Positions 33,961-45,617 of a stretch of DNA of 64,000 bases are shown piece by piece (positions within the stretch are counted from its first letter, which is position 1; the number at the start of each line of letters is the position of its first letter). The stretch is taken from NCBI GenBank assembly GCA_032209605.1, contig JASFXZ010000005.1, forward strand, positions 22,556,905 to 22,620,904, given 5' to 3'. The notes under the pieces are model-generated. The model saw only the letters and a list, made by a program, of their open reading frames with translations. It did not search any database and was not told where the DNA came from. The DNA is from Mactromeris polynyma (Eukaryota > Mollusca > Bivalvia > Venerida > Mactridae). The translations under genes and the position numbers were made by a program.

Positions 33961-35339
33961 GACGTCCATAGTGTGGAGTATGTCATGATTTAAAATAGTT
34001 TTATATGAAATGAACCATGGGAGAGGCATTAACTTTGATGGGTCTTACGTGAAAATAACAAATATGCCAACATCAGTTTCTATACAAATATTTGAAAGCA
34101 CTCTGAACAGTATTCCTTAAAACCGTTGCTGTTATTCGTGTCAGGTCTAGAAAAAAACATTTATAGCAAATGGAAAAATACGAACGAGATTAAGCACTAC
34201 TAAAATGTATGAAAAGTCGGCTTTTCAACTAAGATACAACAAAGGCGATCATGCAATCAATCAACTAAACGATTACCCACAAGTAAACAGCAATGTCACG
34301 CCGAAGATATTGATAAATCTTTGTAAGTTTCGTGTATAACGCAGAAGATTGATAAGAATTGTTCGTTCTGGAACTTCCGGCTGAAAGTACCTGTGCGAAT
34401 TATTTTCTCTGTTTCATCTCATATACTGGTTGTCCTGATTACCAATGCAATAATATTTCAACCAATGCACTTCGCGTAATAACAAAATGTACACGCAAAC
34501 AATATATCTTAAACACTTAATCATTTCTTTAATTGAACTTTTCAAATAACTTGTAATTAAAGCTGTAAATGTCAAAAGTCATATTTTGTAATTTCTATCT
34601 TTGGAATATTTCACTAGCACATGCAGTATGTAAGATGATGATCAAGTTACTTTGCAACAGTGTGAAACTGTGATTCAAAATTGCAATATAAGCGAATGTG
34701 CTTAAAAACTAACACACATCATAAAAAAGATGTATACTAAACTTGTATATTGTTGTCCAATACATTTTGCCTGCAAAATCGACATTTTGACTGGAAGAAC
34801 TAAAAATGCTTAACACTACATTGTCAACAAATGTGCGACGAAAACTAGCATAGTAATCGGACATTTTCGGTTTCCATCGGTTTTCAGTGCGCACCGGTAT
34901 ATAGTGGCATCAGTATACAGCCGTACCGCGCATCCGTCTCTCATTCGAACAGACATGAGAATATTCCGCGGATTCGCAGATTTGACGCTCGCAAGGGCCG
35001 TTTTTGAGACGATTGAAGTCATCTTAGATGCTTAAAAGCCAGGAGCTTAAGCGCCCCCCCCCCCTTGCATTCTTATGCCTGTTCAAACAATTTAACAACT
35101 TGTATTTTCTCATAAAAGGGTCATGAAATATCATAAAGAAGTATGGTTTCAAGACATTTAAAGCTAAATGTTGTTTTTTTGACAATATAAGTGTCCAGAA
35201 ACTAACAAGTATGTATGATTATGACTAACGTATTAGCTACTTTTAAGTTCTGCGCGTTACGTAGTTTAGATGCAGAACGTATGTCTTAACTATATGAAGT
35301 ACAAGCATGAGTGTACGAATCACTGACGCGTAGTGTCAC
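33961..35339. other. Spacer with poly-C tract
   Basis: Mostly AT-rich. A run of 13 C lies at about 35054-35066. A locally GC-richer stretch at 34880-35030 has a minus-strand frame (34816-35022) without recognised motifs. Confidence 0.45.
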
Positions 35340-35451
35340 GTGATTCGTGAGCGGTCAGTTGAGACGAGGCGGGAATTTTGCACGTAGAGGGTCAGTTCTA
35401 CGCTAGACTTCGATAGAGACACACCTTTTTATCCAAATCTACACGTTTACA

Positions 35452-36240
35452 ATGGACACCGGAGAAATAATCACTTTCATAGAAGAAAAGTTAGAGAAGT
35501 GTTACAGAAGAATAACGAGAAACTGTTAGGCAATATCAGCCAGATGATATCTAAGATAAGTGACAAGTCTTCTTTTTCTAGTTCGGTATTGGATATACCA
35601 TACATAAAAGTAACGAGGAACAATCTAAAATCAAATTTGAAAGTTATTGAGAAGGTAGACAGTGCTCAGTCATCCATAGACGCACATGATTTATCGTCTG
35701 CTATAGAGGCTATCATTCAAGGTAAACACTTATAATATGTACACGAAAAACGTTTAACCCGACTAATAGAGTGAGTCATCTTACCTAATGCATTAGGACA
35801 CGGGTAATTTCATATTGTTTTTCAGTAGTCTTGGTCGGGTAAACAATAAAACATTGACATAAGTTATGGTTTCATTTTAGCCAAGGATATGTCTAAACGC
35901 AGACAGAAGCTAGTCCAGTTGGCAGACTCCTCGAAATTGGACTGAAGAGTGGCGAGTGAATACGGGGCAAATTCATACGCTAGTGACAGTGAAGATGAAA
36001 AGATGAAAAACGCATTTATAAAGCGGAAACAGTGCGAGTAGAAAAGCGAAAGCAGACAAATAAAGAAGTCCAGGAACAACTGGTACAAGCGTCCAGAGCC
36101 ACAGGGCTCTACACATAACAAAGATCGAGGGTAACGTCCTGGTTTGTGTTTTATATGCGGCAATGCGGGACACTGGAAAAATGGGTGTATATAGAACAGT
36201 TCTTATCGGAACAATAAGTTAAGAAGAGGTTTATTTTTTA
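35452..36240 (+). pseudogene. DIRS-like Gag with intron and CCHC knuckle
   Basis: Starts at ATG 35452 (MDTGEIITFIEEKLEK); a shift leads into LQKNNEKLLGNISQMISKIS and SIDAHDLSSAIEAIIQ. A 159-bp intron, 35722-35880 (GTAAAC ... TTTCATTTTAG), joins IIQ to AKDMSKRRQKLVQLADSSKL in phase. A TGA at about 35942 and further stops follow. The region includes a lysine/arginine-rich stretch and a zinc knuckle at 36147-36188, CFICGNAGHWKNGC (C-x2-C-x4-H-x4-C), the nucleic-acid-binding motif of Gag proteins. Not functional. Confidence 0.65.
35722..35880 (+). other. Predicted intron in the DIRS-like gag region
   Basis: Donor AAG|GTAAAC and acceptor TTCATTTTAG|CC with a pyrimidine-rich end. Splicing creates the codon GCC from G plus CC and keeps the frame (IIQ-A-KDM). 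The unspliced frame stops after six codons (GKHL then TAA). Confidence 0.6.
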
Positions 36241-36429
36241 GACAGTTCAGATGTCCCTGATTGTACTGAGAGCAATTATCTTGGAACGAAGAATCAGTTC
36301 ATGTAGGAACGAGAAAGACAACATCGAAAAACGATGTTGAAGGGTTCCATGAGAACGTATCGGGTAAAGGTAAATCAAATTATATTTCCCCTGTTGATCT
36401 TTTAAGGCAGAATAAAGACGAATGGCTTA

Positions 36430-37410
36430 AACTGTCCGAAAGCAAATACATCTTGGATGTTGTAGCAAATGGGTATAAGTTACCATTTAAGAGCCTACCA
36501 CAAAGTATGCACTTGAGAAATAATAAATCTGCACGTGAAAATAAAGAGTTTGTTCTAACGGAGATATAATCCTAATTACATAAGAGGGTCGTATCATAAG
36601 TATTAGAAAAACATCAAGTGGTAAACCCACTGACAGTGGCTCATAACAAGGAAGGTAAACCAAGGTTGGTTTTAGATTGCAGGCATATTAATCCTTGTTT
36701 GCATAAGTTCAAGATAAAATTTGAGGACATACATACTGCACAATATTTATTTGACCTTTTTACGTATGATTTTACTTTTGACTTAAAGATTGCATATCAA
36801 CACACAGATCACACTACGTATTTAGGCTTTAGCTTTGAGGACAACGGTATAACTAGGTATTATGTAATTAATTTAACTGCCATTTGGAATTGCTACTGCT
36901 GGGCATATATTTTCAAAAGTTCTTCGAGTGTTAATTAAGTATTGGAGAAGCTCAGGGCACAGGGTTATCATGTTCCTTGATGACGGAATAAGAGGACATG
37001 TTGAGTTTGAGAAAGCTTTGTTATCTAGTATATTTATTCGTAACACATTGAAAAAGCTAGGGTTTTTACTTGCAGAAGAGAGGTGTTGTTAGGATCCTAC
37101 ACAAATAATAAGTTAGTTAGGACGTATTACGTTAAATTATAGCTCGGAACACAATTTATTTATTTCTGAAGAACGAATATTGCGGTTAGAAATGTCATTA
37201 AAATTATTTTTGTTTCACTTATCCAAGGATAAGCTAGAATTGATACATTTTGAATGTTTAGCAGCAGTAGTTATACAAATAAGTTCACTACAAAGCGTTG
37301 TCGGCAAGTAGGTATGTCGGAAAACTAGATACTTGTACAAATGTATCATAGGGCGTGCAAGTTGGAACGCGCCGGTAAAGGTAAGCGAAGAAGCTAGATA
37401 AGAGACTCAC
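36430..37410 (+). pseudogene. DIRS-type reverse transcriptase
   Basis: Upstream of the palm: DEWLKLSESKYILDVVANGY and LPFKSL. The core frame 36618-36938 reads VNPLTVAHNKEGKPRLVLDC, RHINPCL, FTFDLKIAYQH (motif A aspartate), TTYLGFSF and TRYYVI. After a shift come VLRVLIKYWRSSGHRVIMFL and DDGIRGH, where LDDG is the catalytic pair, then FLLAEERC. Further on, SKDKLELIHFECLAAVVIQI, SSLQSVVG, TRYLYKCIIGRASW and VSEEAR match the RT/RNase H connection of DIRS elements. Several stops and shifts. Sequence identity to the family ends near 37410. Confidence 0.8.
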
Positions 37411-37483
37411 AAAGAACGCGTAAAATACCAATTCACAAGTCCAGTGTACATGAGCAATAAATTACATAGAACTAGCCTGTGTG

Positions 37484-37569
37484 TGCCTCTATAACTCAGT
37501 CGGTTAAACGTTCTGTATTTAGATGTATTATTGAACAGTTAAGCACCAGTTCGACTCTCACCCGAGTTA
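37484..37569 (+). mobile_element. tRNA-like SINE head
   Basis: Box A-like ATAACTCAGTCGGTTAAACG and box B-like AGTTCGACTCTCACCC, followed by GAGTTATTCTTTACTTTTTT. Spacing is long for a tRNA and the acceptor arms do not pair well, so this is a tRNA-derived retroposon or a degenerate tRNA copy. A second GGTTCAATACCC plus AAAGTTATTCTTTTT near 37640-37676 repeats the box B-plus-tail portion. Confidence 0.5.
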
Positions 37570-38770
37570 TTCTTTACTTTTTTAATTGTTTTTAAATACA
37601 TACTCCGCACCACAGACGTTCATCAGTTAGCAATATACCGGTTCAATACCCAGAAAGTTATTCTTTTTGCCGATAGATCATATTCAAGCCAAAGCTTGAA
37701 AAAAGACTCATCTGCGTCACGTGGTCATTTAAAATGTAATCCGTCCATTGTTCTTGCTTTTATTTCATTCAGTATCCTGCCCACAATATCGCGTCTCTCA
37801 GAATGCAGTGATGTAAACAATGTAATCGACATTACACAATATGAGTGTAACGCAACTCTGAAACACTTGACATATATGTAAAAAGTAACGCTTTAAACAA
37901 CAAATGCAATGACGGGATGATAAAAAATTAAATCTCAAATTTATCCGAAAAAAGCAAGTATGACTGTTCATTGATGTTATACATTCCAAGACAATATCTT
38001 TATAAATAACGCATTTAATTATACTACCAAATAATCAACGATTTCAATCCTACTGACTTAATGACATGCATCATAGTGACTGTATTTACAATGAACAATT
38101 TATCGGATTAGCGAACTGTATAATTCCTGTTGCAATTCGATGTACAAACAAGAATACGTAGGTAACGGTAAATTTACGATATACAATGTAATTATATTTC
38201 CGCCAAAAGCAAACCGTGTTATTTAAGTTCATAGCGGAATTCAAAAATGTTGTATTGACGTAAACTGTTTATTACCTCCCTTGCATACAGACATGGTATT
38301 TCTAGATTTTGGCATTAGGAATAAATTATCAAGAATCAACTTTCATATCAGATACAAGAACAAAACAAATTTTGGCCATTGATATTGATATACTGAATTT
38401 TTAGAAAAGCGTGTCGAAATGCATTAACCAGGATAATATATTTACACCAAGCTTGGGGCGTAGGGGTGTATCATAGCGTATTGATTTAACAATCCTTAAT
38501 GTAGTTACTGCATTTGGTGATAGTGTTTTTGTTCAAACAACCAACATGGAGTTGTTCACTTAATGTGTGCATTTCCAACTGCGTGTGTACACTTTCATTT
38601 ACTTTAAATTCACTCCGCCTCTCCATGTGTCTTACATCCAATAAGCATCCAGAATTTTTCAAATGTTTCGTCAACTAATCCATTTATTATGGAATTTCGC
38701 ACAATATCTATTTAGTATTTTCATTAAGTAAATCTGGTAAGTGATCAATATGACTGTAAATTATGAGCCG

Positions 38771-38871
38771 GTTATAACTCACATATTAGAATTATAAACA
38801 AATTAAGTGCTGCGATAGCTGACGCTTCCTTGCACTTAATTCGCTTATAATTCCAATATATAAGCTATAAC
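38771..38871. repeat. Foldback inverted repeat, 40-bp arms
   Basis: The arm 38771-38810 (starts GTTATAACTC, ends AATTAAGTGC) pairs with 38832-38871 at roughly 80 percent, leaving a 21-nt loop. It could be a small foldback MITE or a remnant of one. Confidence 0.7.
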
Positions 38872-39689
38872 ATATACTTAGCGCGCCAGTATATGTTAAC
38901 TTTCAACTTGGTATTTGTTGACAACATGTGTTGTGTACGCAATATAGGAATTTCACATTTAAGTGAAACATCACATTTTAGTGAAATAAGAAAATAAAGT
39001 CATGTTTGAGGAACACAAAGACATCAAAATGTATTTACACTTAACACAGTCAGTGCAGGGCAATTGATAATGATGATGAACATATCCAATAATTGTTTAA
39101 TTGTTCAATAGCATTGTCATGTGTGCAGTAAATGGAATGGTTTGGAAACGCTGGAAAATGCTGGTTACTGAATTATACTTCGGTAATCAACATTTGCAAC
39201 GCATTTGACGTTTCCAGTATGTGGCGTACAAAGATGATCGTGTCGACCAATCTGGTTACTACCGATTGGCACAGGTTTGCGATCGAGTATTTAGGGTTAA
39301 TTGGTATCGTGGTTGCAAATTTGAAAGTAGATTCTCACAGATATATTGTTAAACATCAGTAATGACGTAAAACGTGACCATAATTCCACAAACGCAAGCC
39401 CGATTGGAATATACTTACGTTAGAATTACAATGCAGACAGTACAGATAAACAGACGGACGGACATTCAAGCTTCGAATGATACCTGTAGTTTTTGCGATA
39501 TCAATGAAACATGGTACGTGTGCGTGTATATCCTGCAGAACAAACCAATTCAGGTACAACCTGTAAAAGACTGCGAGGTCTCAAGAAACTGACATAACCT
39601 AAGAAAAATAATTACCGCGTAATAATAATCCTATGAAAAGAAAATCAAAAAAAATATTTGAAGAGCAAAGGACTCCTTAAAGTGAGTCG

Positions 39690-40283
39690 ATAATGCTTGT
39701 ATCCCCGGAAGTGGATACGTGGTCCAATGTACATGTATATAGGAATTGTATATTGAAGGGCACAAATGTACACGGATCTTGGACCAAAAGCGAAAGTGGT
39801 AAAAGTTCAACATGGCGTGAACTTGTAGCTGTATATGGAGTATTAAAAAGTATGTTACATGTATTACAAAAAAGTAATGTTTCATTTTATACTGACAACA
39901 AGAATGTAAAGTTTATTTTAATCACTGGTAGCAATGTTGTCGATTTACATGAACTTTGTTTACATATACATGATGTTTGTAATATCGGTTATATAGAGAT
40001 TATTGTCATTTGGGCACCAAGGCATGAAATGGTTGAAGCAGATTACCTTAGCAGGTGTCTTAATTGCGACGATTGGTCGATCAATAATACTGTATTTCAA
40101 TATCTAAATGCATTATGGGGACCGTATACTGTTGTCAGGTTTGCAACACATTATAATAATAAATGTGTCAGATTTAATTCAAGATGGTGGGTACCGGTTA
40201 CTGAAGCAGTGAATTGTTTCACGCAAAATTGGTCCAGTGAGAACAATTGGCTTGTACCACCGCCCACTATGGTCAGTGTATAA
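39690..40283 (+). pseudogene. DIRS-type RNase H and downstream domain
   Basis: A 196-residue frame without internal stops. RNase H landmarks: VHGSWTKSESGKSSTWRELV (glutamate in WREL), SFYTDNKNVKFIL (TDN aspartate), GSNVVDLHELCLHIHD, VIWAPRHEMVEADYLSR (ADxLSR aspartate). The DIRS-specific tail follows: DDWSINNTVFQYL, WGPYTVVRFATHYNNKCVRF, NSRWWVP and ENNWLVPPPTMV. The expected first aspartate block (often SDAS) before VHGSW is not recognisable, so the 5' end is lost to the foreign segment. The ATG at 39693 is probably not a true start. Confidence 0.85.
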
Positions 40284-40456
40284 ACAAGTTAAAAAATGAC
40301 CAATGTTCAGGTACGTGGATTGTCCAAGAGTGGAAATCGGGGCCATTTTGGCCTTTGTTGGTTGATGAAGATGGTAATTTTAAGTATAGTGTGAAAAAAT
40401 ATGTTCTACCTTCAACAGGATCCATCATCAAGGGAAAAAATTCGAACGTTGGTTGA
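40247..40456 (+). pseudogene. C-terminal tail of the DIRS RT-RNase H protein
   Basis: After a shift near 40275 the protein continues CINKLKNDQCSGTWIVQEWK and SGPFWPLL, then FKYSVKKYVLPSTG, ending at 40456. The GT-x-(I/V)V-x-EW-x-S-x-PFWP block follows the previous domain in DIRS polyproteins. Confidence 0.75.
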
Positions 40457-41461
40457 TATATGATATTTTGCTTGACATGCTAAGTCGATTGATAGTTAGG
40501 ATTTTTAAGGTTGATATTAAATATATGTTCATATTTTTTGTTGAAAAAATTCAATCGATTATTTTGTGTGGTAGTTCAATGTAGATTCGAGAAGTACAGT
40601 TTTCCAGAGTATGTTTACATTCCACACACAAGAATGAAATGTTATCTCTGGTTGTTTACCTGACCAATTGTGTCTACGATGAGCGTATGTGCATATAGTC
40701 ATTGCGTTTATAATGTGTCTCGAATGACATAAGATCGAAATTCTTTTTTATGTATAATGATTTACATGGTCATGTACATAAATAAAACTCTATCGCAAGT
40801 CTTGCCCATTGCAAAATAGTGTTTGTATTTTGTTAGGAGTTGAGTTAAGACATGCATTTTCCAGTGTATTATTGGTACTTCTCCATCAACAGGAAAATAT
40901 CTTCGCTTTTTAATCTTTCGAAATAAATTTTAATTCATACGGATTTGATTATTTAAAATGTGAATATTCCCCACACTTCAGTTCAGTTTGTATCATCGGT
41001 ATTTGTGCCACGAGTTGTGCCACGAGGCCGCATTTTGTAGAAGCAGCACTCCGTTTGCGTGATATATTTGTTTACGTTATAATACCAGATTTACAGTTTC
41101 TTTTGCAAATCAAACGAACATCATCAACAATAGTTATCGAAAAGGTCGAAATACAAAAAAGTCGTCTAGTAGAATTATCATTAATACGTTTGGAATTTTT
41201 GAATAAATTATTGCATTAACAATCAAAGATGCAGTCAAAATATTCTTGCGACTGGAAATATCTTAATCAGTTTCTGCAATAACCTAGCTCAGAAAGGATG
41301 GTCGATCTAACGAAGTCATTTCCTTCCATCAGAGGTAGTTATAGTATTCAATCATAGCATAATGAACACTCAGTATAGACGCATATTGGTTCCGTGCGAC
41401 GGAGTATACTTTTAGAAGCATAATATTATATCAGATGAATTTAGATACTGACAAGAAAATC
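40457..41461. other. AT-rich sequence, probable DIRS 3' region
   Basis: No tyrosine-recombinase motif could be read in any frame. A polyadenylation-type AATAAA lies at about 40783. The remainder is unremarkable. Confidence 0.4.
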
Positions 41462-41614
41462 AAAAGAGAGAGCAAAAGTTGCTACAGGGAACGCCACACA
41501 CATAAGACAGTGCCTCTCCACATAGACCTCCGGGAAAACAAGCCATAAAACATAATGCATTTTAAGAGGCTCAATGGTACATACGTAAGGGAACAGGGGC
41601 GCAAGTTTCGATTT
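41462..41614 (+). repeat. Family D repeat, copy 3 (left half)
   Basis: AAAAGAGAGAGCAAAAGTTGC at the left, CAGGGAACGCCACAC, AGACCTCCGGGAAAAC, then GAACAGGGGCGCAAG, where similarity to the family ends. Confidence 0.8.
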
Positions 41615-41692
41615 TGTAGTCCATGTTTCATGGCGTCACAACAAGAATTACAAGGCAGTCCTTACTTTTACGGACGATGCATTCAATGTATT

Positions 41693-41775
41693 AAAAGAGA
41701 GAGAATAAGTAGCTACAGGGAACGCCACTTACATAAGACAGTGCCTCCCAACGCAGATCTCCGGGTAAAATCCAC
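41693..41775 (+). repeat. Family D repeat, copy 4 (left third)
   Basis: AAAAGAGAGAGAATAAGTAG followed by CAGGGAACGCCACTT and GCAGATCTCCGGG. It lies 78 bp beyond copy 3 in the same orientation, so two partial copies are in tandem. Confidence 0.8.
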
Positions 41776-43338
41776 TAAACCGTTTAAACGTAGTTCTCCT
41801 ATCATATATTAGCTACTCCCAACGAGGTTTTTGCCACTGTCCGTTCCAAGGTGGTACTGCTATCCTCGCCCACCACTTATGTTTGTTTCTTGTATCCCTC
41901 TTGTCTTGTCTACGTTTTATCTTTCTCCTTGTGCTTTTGAAGTAGCTGTAACTTTACAACGTGGTGTTTCCTGCTCGATTTCTTCATCTATTTTTAATTT
42001 CGTGAAGTGAAAAACTTCCATTGTTGTTCAGTATTCTTTAACATACGAAACTGTAATACTTGAGAATTTATTGACGTTACCTTCTTCTAAATGAATATAC
42101 ACTGAGTGTATTAAGTATAGCGTATTATTTACACATTTTGATATAAAACGAGTTTTGATAAATAACTACATCAAAACAAAAGTGCATATATACAAATACA
42201 AACCAAATATGTATTGCTCTTTTTCAGAAGCTACTGTTTTGGGCAACGGCAAGCCATCTGGTTTTGATCAAAATGCTGGTCGTACGAAACTCGTTTATAG
42301 CACTGTTTTATCAGTTTCAATGAAAAATGCGACTGTTTCAATGGGAATCAAGATATTCTCGCAGATTTGGCTATGTAACAATTATACTGTTCAATATTAA
42401 TATATGAATGTATGAACACGAAGAAGTTAGCAAATACAGCACATGATACGTAACAGTATATGGTGTGTGTTTTGTAATAAACTGAAACCCCGTCGCTTTA
42501 TTAACTTACCATGCTAGCATGATATTCGATGATGAAATAACGCTACTGTATAATGATTCCTATAAACCATTTTGTTTTATGTACGAGGGACGATCAGAAA
42601 ATACCCGGACTTTTCGTGATCATGTCTTTCCACGTGCAACGAAGTACACAATTCGGTCAGTTGATTTTTCAGTGTCAAGTTCGTATACACAATTTTGACG
42701 ATATCTATACATGATAGGTGTCTCAGTTAACATGAACTCCACATTAGCAGAACAGCGATCTACTGGCAGAGGCTAAAAAAGCCTTGCTAATTGTCTTAAG
42801 ACTGCCGGAGAGGTTTGGGCATGACTGCCTTTCACGTTTTACAACTGCCCTGCGTAAAGTAACGGCTATCAACCCTATCGTTTCGTAACGTTTTGCAATT
42901 TGGTTCCCGTTTGCAGCCAATTTCATACGGTGGACAAGGGATATAATACAAAACGTTCGCCACTGATAGTCGTAACTGAACACAGGGCTGGTCGTGTCGT
43001 GAATGTAAAGACTGGGGCGGAGGAGCTACAAATCGACTGGAAACAAGATCTTCTAAAAACATGAATGCATGGTAAAGATAAATGTTAAATGAGAGATAAT
43101 TATCACAATTTTATAGTTCATGGTTGCGATTAATTACATAATAATCACTTAAACAAATCTCGGCATAACCATTATCACTATAATTTTATTGTTTTTATTT
43201 TACCGCCTCTATCATCATCATTTAATTTCCATCAGCTTCAACATAATATTTGTATCATTATCGCTACCATTACAAGCATCTCGCAAATTATGTGATGCAC
43301 TTTTATTAACGAAATAAAGAATAACGTTCTACAAAGAA
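41776..43338. other. Spacer with a mariner-like terminus near 42591
   Basis: TACGAGGGACGATCAGAAAA at about 42583-42602 resembles a mariner outer end. The GC-richer 42740-43070 that follows could be the body of a decayed element, but no transposase motif could be read and no partner end was found. Elsewhere nothing is supported. Confidence 0.4.
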
Positions 43339-43344
43339 TAATAC

Positions 43345-44172
43345 TATGGTGGCATATTACTGCCACCAGTTAGCATGATAGCGTTCTCGAATTATTTCGT
43401 GTTAACCACTTAATTATTACGATAATTATCTCGCTATCTAGTTAATATTCGTGATACATTTTCGGTAAGAAAAATATCACAAAACTAGAAACAGGCTTGA
43501 AAGTGCCAAGAACTGCCACCTCTTACCTTTTTATTATGCGTTACACTAGATTTTAGTGATAACACGAATCTTATTTTTTTGACCACTTATTATGTTACTT
43601 AATAACTCAATTTCGCGAACCATAACTAGATAAATAGTTACACGAATCTTAAGTGAAATTCGCGAATTTGAGTTATTAAGAACAGTGGTGAACAAGATAA
43701 GATTCCTGTTACCACTTACATCTAGAAGCCAAAAATGCATTTATAAATAAGTGGTAACACGAATCTTAAGTGAAATTCGCGAATTGGAGTTATTAAGTAA
43801 CATATTAAGTTGTCAACTAGATAAAATTCGTGTAACCACTTAAATCTAGAAGCAAAAAATGCATTTATAAATAAGTGGTAACACGAATCTTAAGTGAAAT
43901 TCGCAAATTGGATTTATTAAGTAACATAATAAGTGGTCAACTAGATAAAATTCGTGTTACTACTTAAATCTGGTGTAATACATCATAAAAAGGTAAGAGC
44001 CGCAGTTCTGGGCACTTTTAAGCCTGTTTCTAGTTTCATGATATTTATCTTACCGGAAATGTATCACGAATATTAACTAGATAGCTAGATAATTATCGTA
44101 ATAATTAATTGGTTAACACGAAACAATTCGCGACGCTATCATGCTAACTGGTGGCAGTAATATGCCACCATA
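43345..44172. mobile_element. Palindromic MITE with hairpin ends
   Basis: An 828-bp element. The left about 240 bp and right about 240 bp are inverted copies at roughly 90 percent (left starts TATGGTGGCATATTACTGCC; the right end is its complement). TAATAC at 43339-43344 and 44173-44178 is a 6-bp target duplication. Each terminus contains its own hairpin, TGGTGGCA-TATTAC-TGCCACCA. The interior (43620-43980) holds three copies of a unit of about 124 bp marked by ACACGAATCTTAAGTGAAAT. No coding capacity; it would depend on a transposase supplied elsewhere. Confidence 0.92.
43620..43980 (+). repeat. Internal tandem repeat of the MITE, about 3 x 124 bp
   Basis: Units begin at about 43633, 43757 and 43881 with ACACGAATCTTAAGTGAAAT and contain GAGTTATTAAG, AACTAGATAAAATTCGTG and AAAAAATGCATTTATAAATA. 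Each unit also contains inverted versions of its own CACGAAT motif. Confidence 0.8.
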
Positions 44173-44178
44173 TAATAC

Positions 44179-45617
44179 TTCCAAGTATTCCATCATATAC
44201 CTTCACAGAAGATATGTCTGTTTTTACTGCCACACGAAAATACATTTCACATAAATCAAAGAGTACTATGAGAAAAATGATAGATTTTCATACGTATTGC
44301 TAGTAGAATGAAGTGAACCTCTTACCTTTATGACTGTTAAAGTCTTTTAAACTAAGGTAAATTATTTCTTACAGTTCAATCCGTTGAGGTGTTTTAATGG
44401 TCTCCGTCTCATTAAGATCTCGATCAAAATTGACAGCCAATAATGCCGATCATTGGAATGTATCGTAGGAAATGTATCCCACAGTAAAACAATATTCATA
44501 TTCAATTTCTTCGATTAAAGTAATTATTCAAAGTAAAGTAATTATTGTCTCTCTTCAAATATTCAGTAACTTAAGATACTTTCACATCATTAATGTAGTT
44601 TGAGAGCTGATTATCGTCAGATGTTTCCCGATCGATTATCATGGTGTTAATAATACATTAACAAATGTAAGTGTATGTTTATTGCTCGATGCATTTGTTT
44701 GTAATAACACGTTCTTCACCAAGTTGAACTTGCCTAAATGTTTGACTGACTTTCAATATAACAAAGTTTGTGCATATCAGATTTTCCTATTAATTCGCAA
44801 AAAAAGGAATCCGTTCAAATCTTGATAGTTGTTTGGTATTATCGCTTTTTTCAACAATTTGTCAAACAAATACAACGGCCAGTTGGCAAATATATTAAAA
44901 AGTTATACACCATTCCTTGTTCGAACATATCAATATGAACTATTCTCCGTATATTAGTTGATTGCAATTGTTTGATAAGCCAATGCATAATTCAGTCACA
45001 ACAGAAAACTAAAGTTGTCATAAAATGCTGCTGTGTATTGGGGCTGTTTCATGATTTAAGATTGTCTTTGCTTTGATGTTTATTGTGAAGTCCTTTTCGG
45101 TTGTATCTTCTACCCTACAAATATATATGAGGTGCTCCTATTTCGCGAATGTGGTATTCACTGCTCTTTTGTTGACCTCTAGATATTTTACTTTTGACAA
45201 TTTGGAATTGGTCCGATTGTAAATTCTAACTAAGCGTATATGATTAGAGTTTAAACAATCGTTTGCACAAAATGATGCACAGTTTTGTTTCACTATACTC
45301 TATTTTTACGTTACATAAGTGGTAATTAAATAATATGTATACATCAAAAATGTCTGAGCAGTTCGATAAGTTTGTTCATTGTCAGATGATATACTGCATT
45401 GGTACTAATTTCTATCGGTACTGTACTATTACGAACTGGACATATGTTTTGTATTACGCATGTCCTGCTCGACTGCATACTCTCAGCATATTTGTATTCC
45501 TGTATTGTCCTATCCAATTCATAATCGTTCACTGGGGCCGGTCGTACTAAACAAATGGTGGCCCTAATTCATAACAAATAAAAAATACATACTTTAACGG
45601 AATCATTGTGTCGGAAG
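44179..45617. other. AT-rich spacer
   Basis: I see no gene, RNA or repeat here beyond general AT richness. The frames at 45335-45550 lie on both strands over the same bases. Confidence 0.55.

Larger units (their letters stand above)
37411..39689. other. Foreign segment splitting the DIRS-like element
   Basis: About 2.3 kb between the RT connection and RNase H that does not read as DIRS. It includes a tRNA-like SINE head at 37484-37569, a second B-box-like tail near 37640-37680 and a 101-bp inverted repeat at 38771-38871. I could not find a clean target duplication, so whether this is one insertion or several is open. Confidence 0.5.
35340..40800 (+). mobile_element. DIRS-like retrotransposon, decayed and interrupted
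   Basis: A Gag-like region with zinc knuckle, DIRS-type RT and DIRS-type RNase H with its characteristic downstream domain follow one another on the plus strand. DIRS elements lack LTRs and integrase and use a tyrosine recombinase; I find no recombinase here, so it is deleted, mutated beyond recognition or outside what I can read. Termini are not defined: the limits are set from the start of GC-richer leader sequence and an AATAAA at about 40783. The segment 37411-39689 does not belong to the element. Confidence 0.75.

Noticed and set aside
42583..43070. Complete mariner element
   Set aside because: Only one terminus-like sequence is visible, with no partner end and no transposase motif in any frame.
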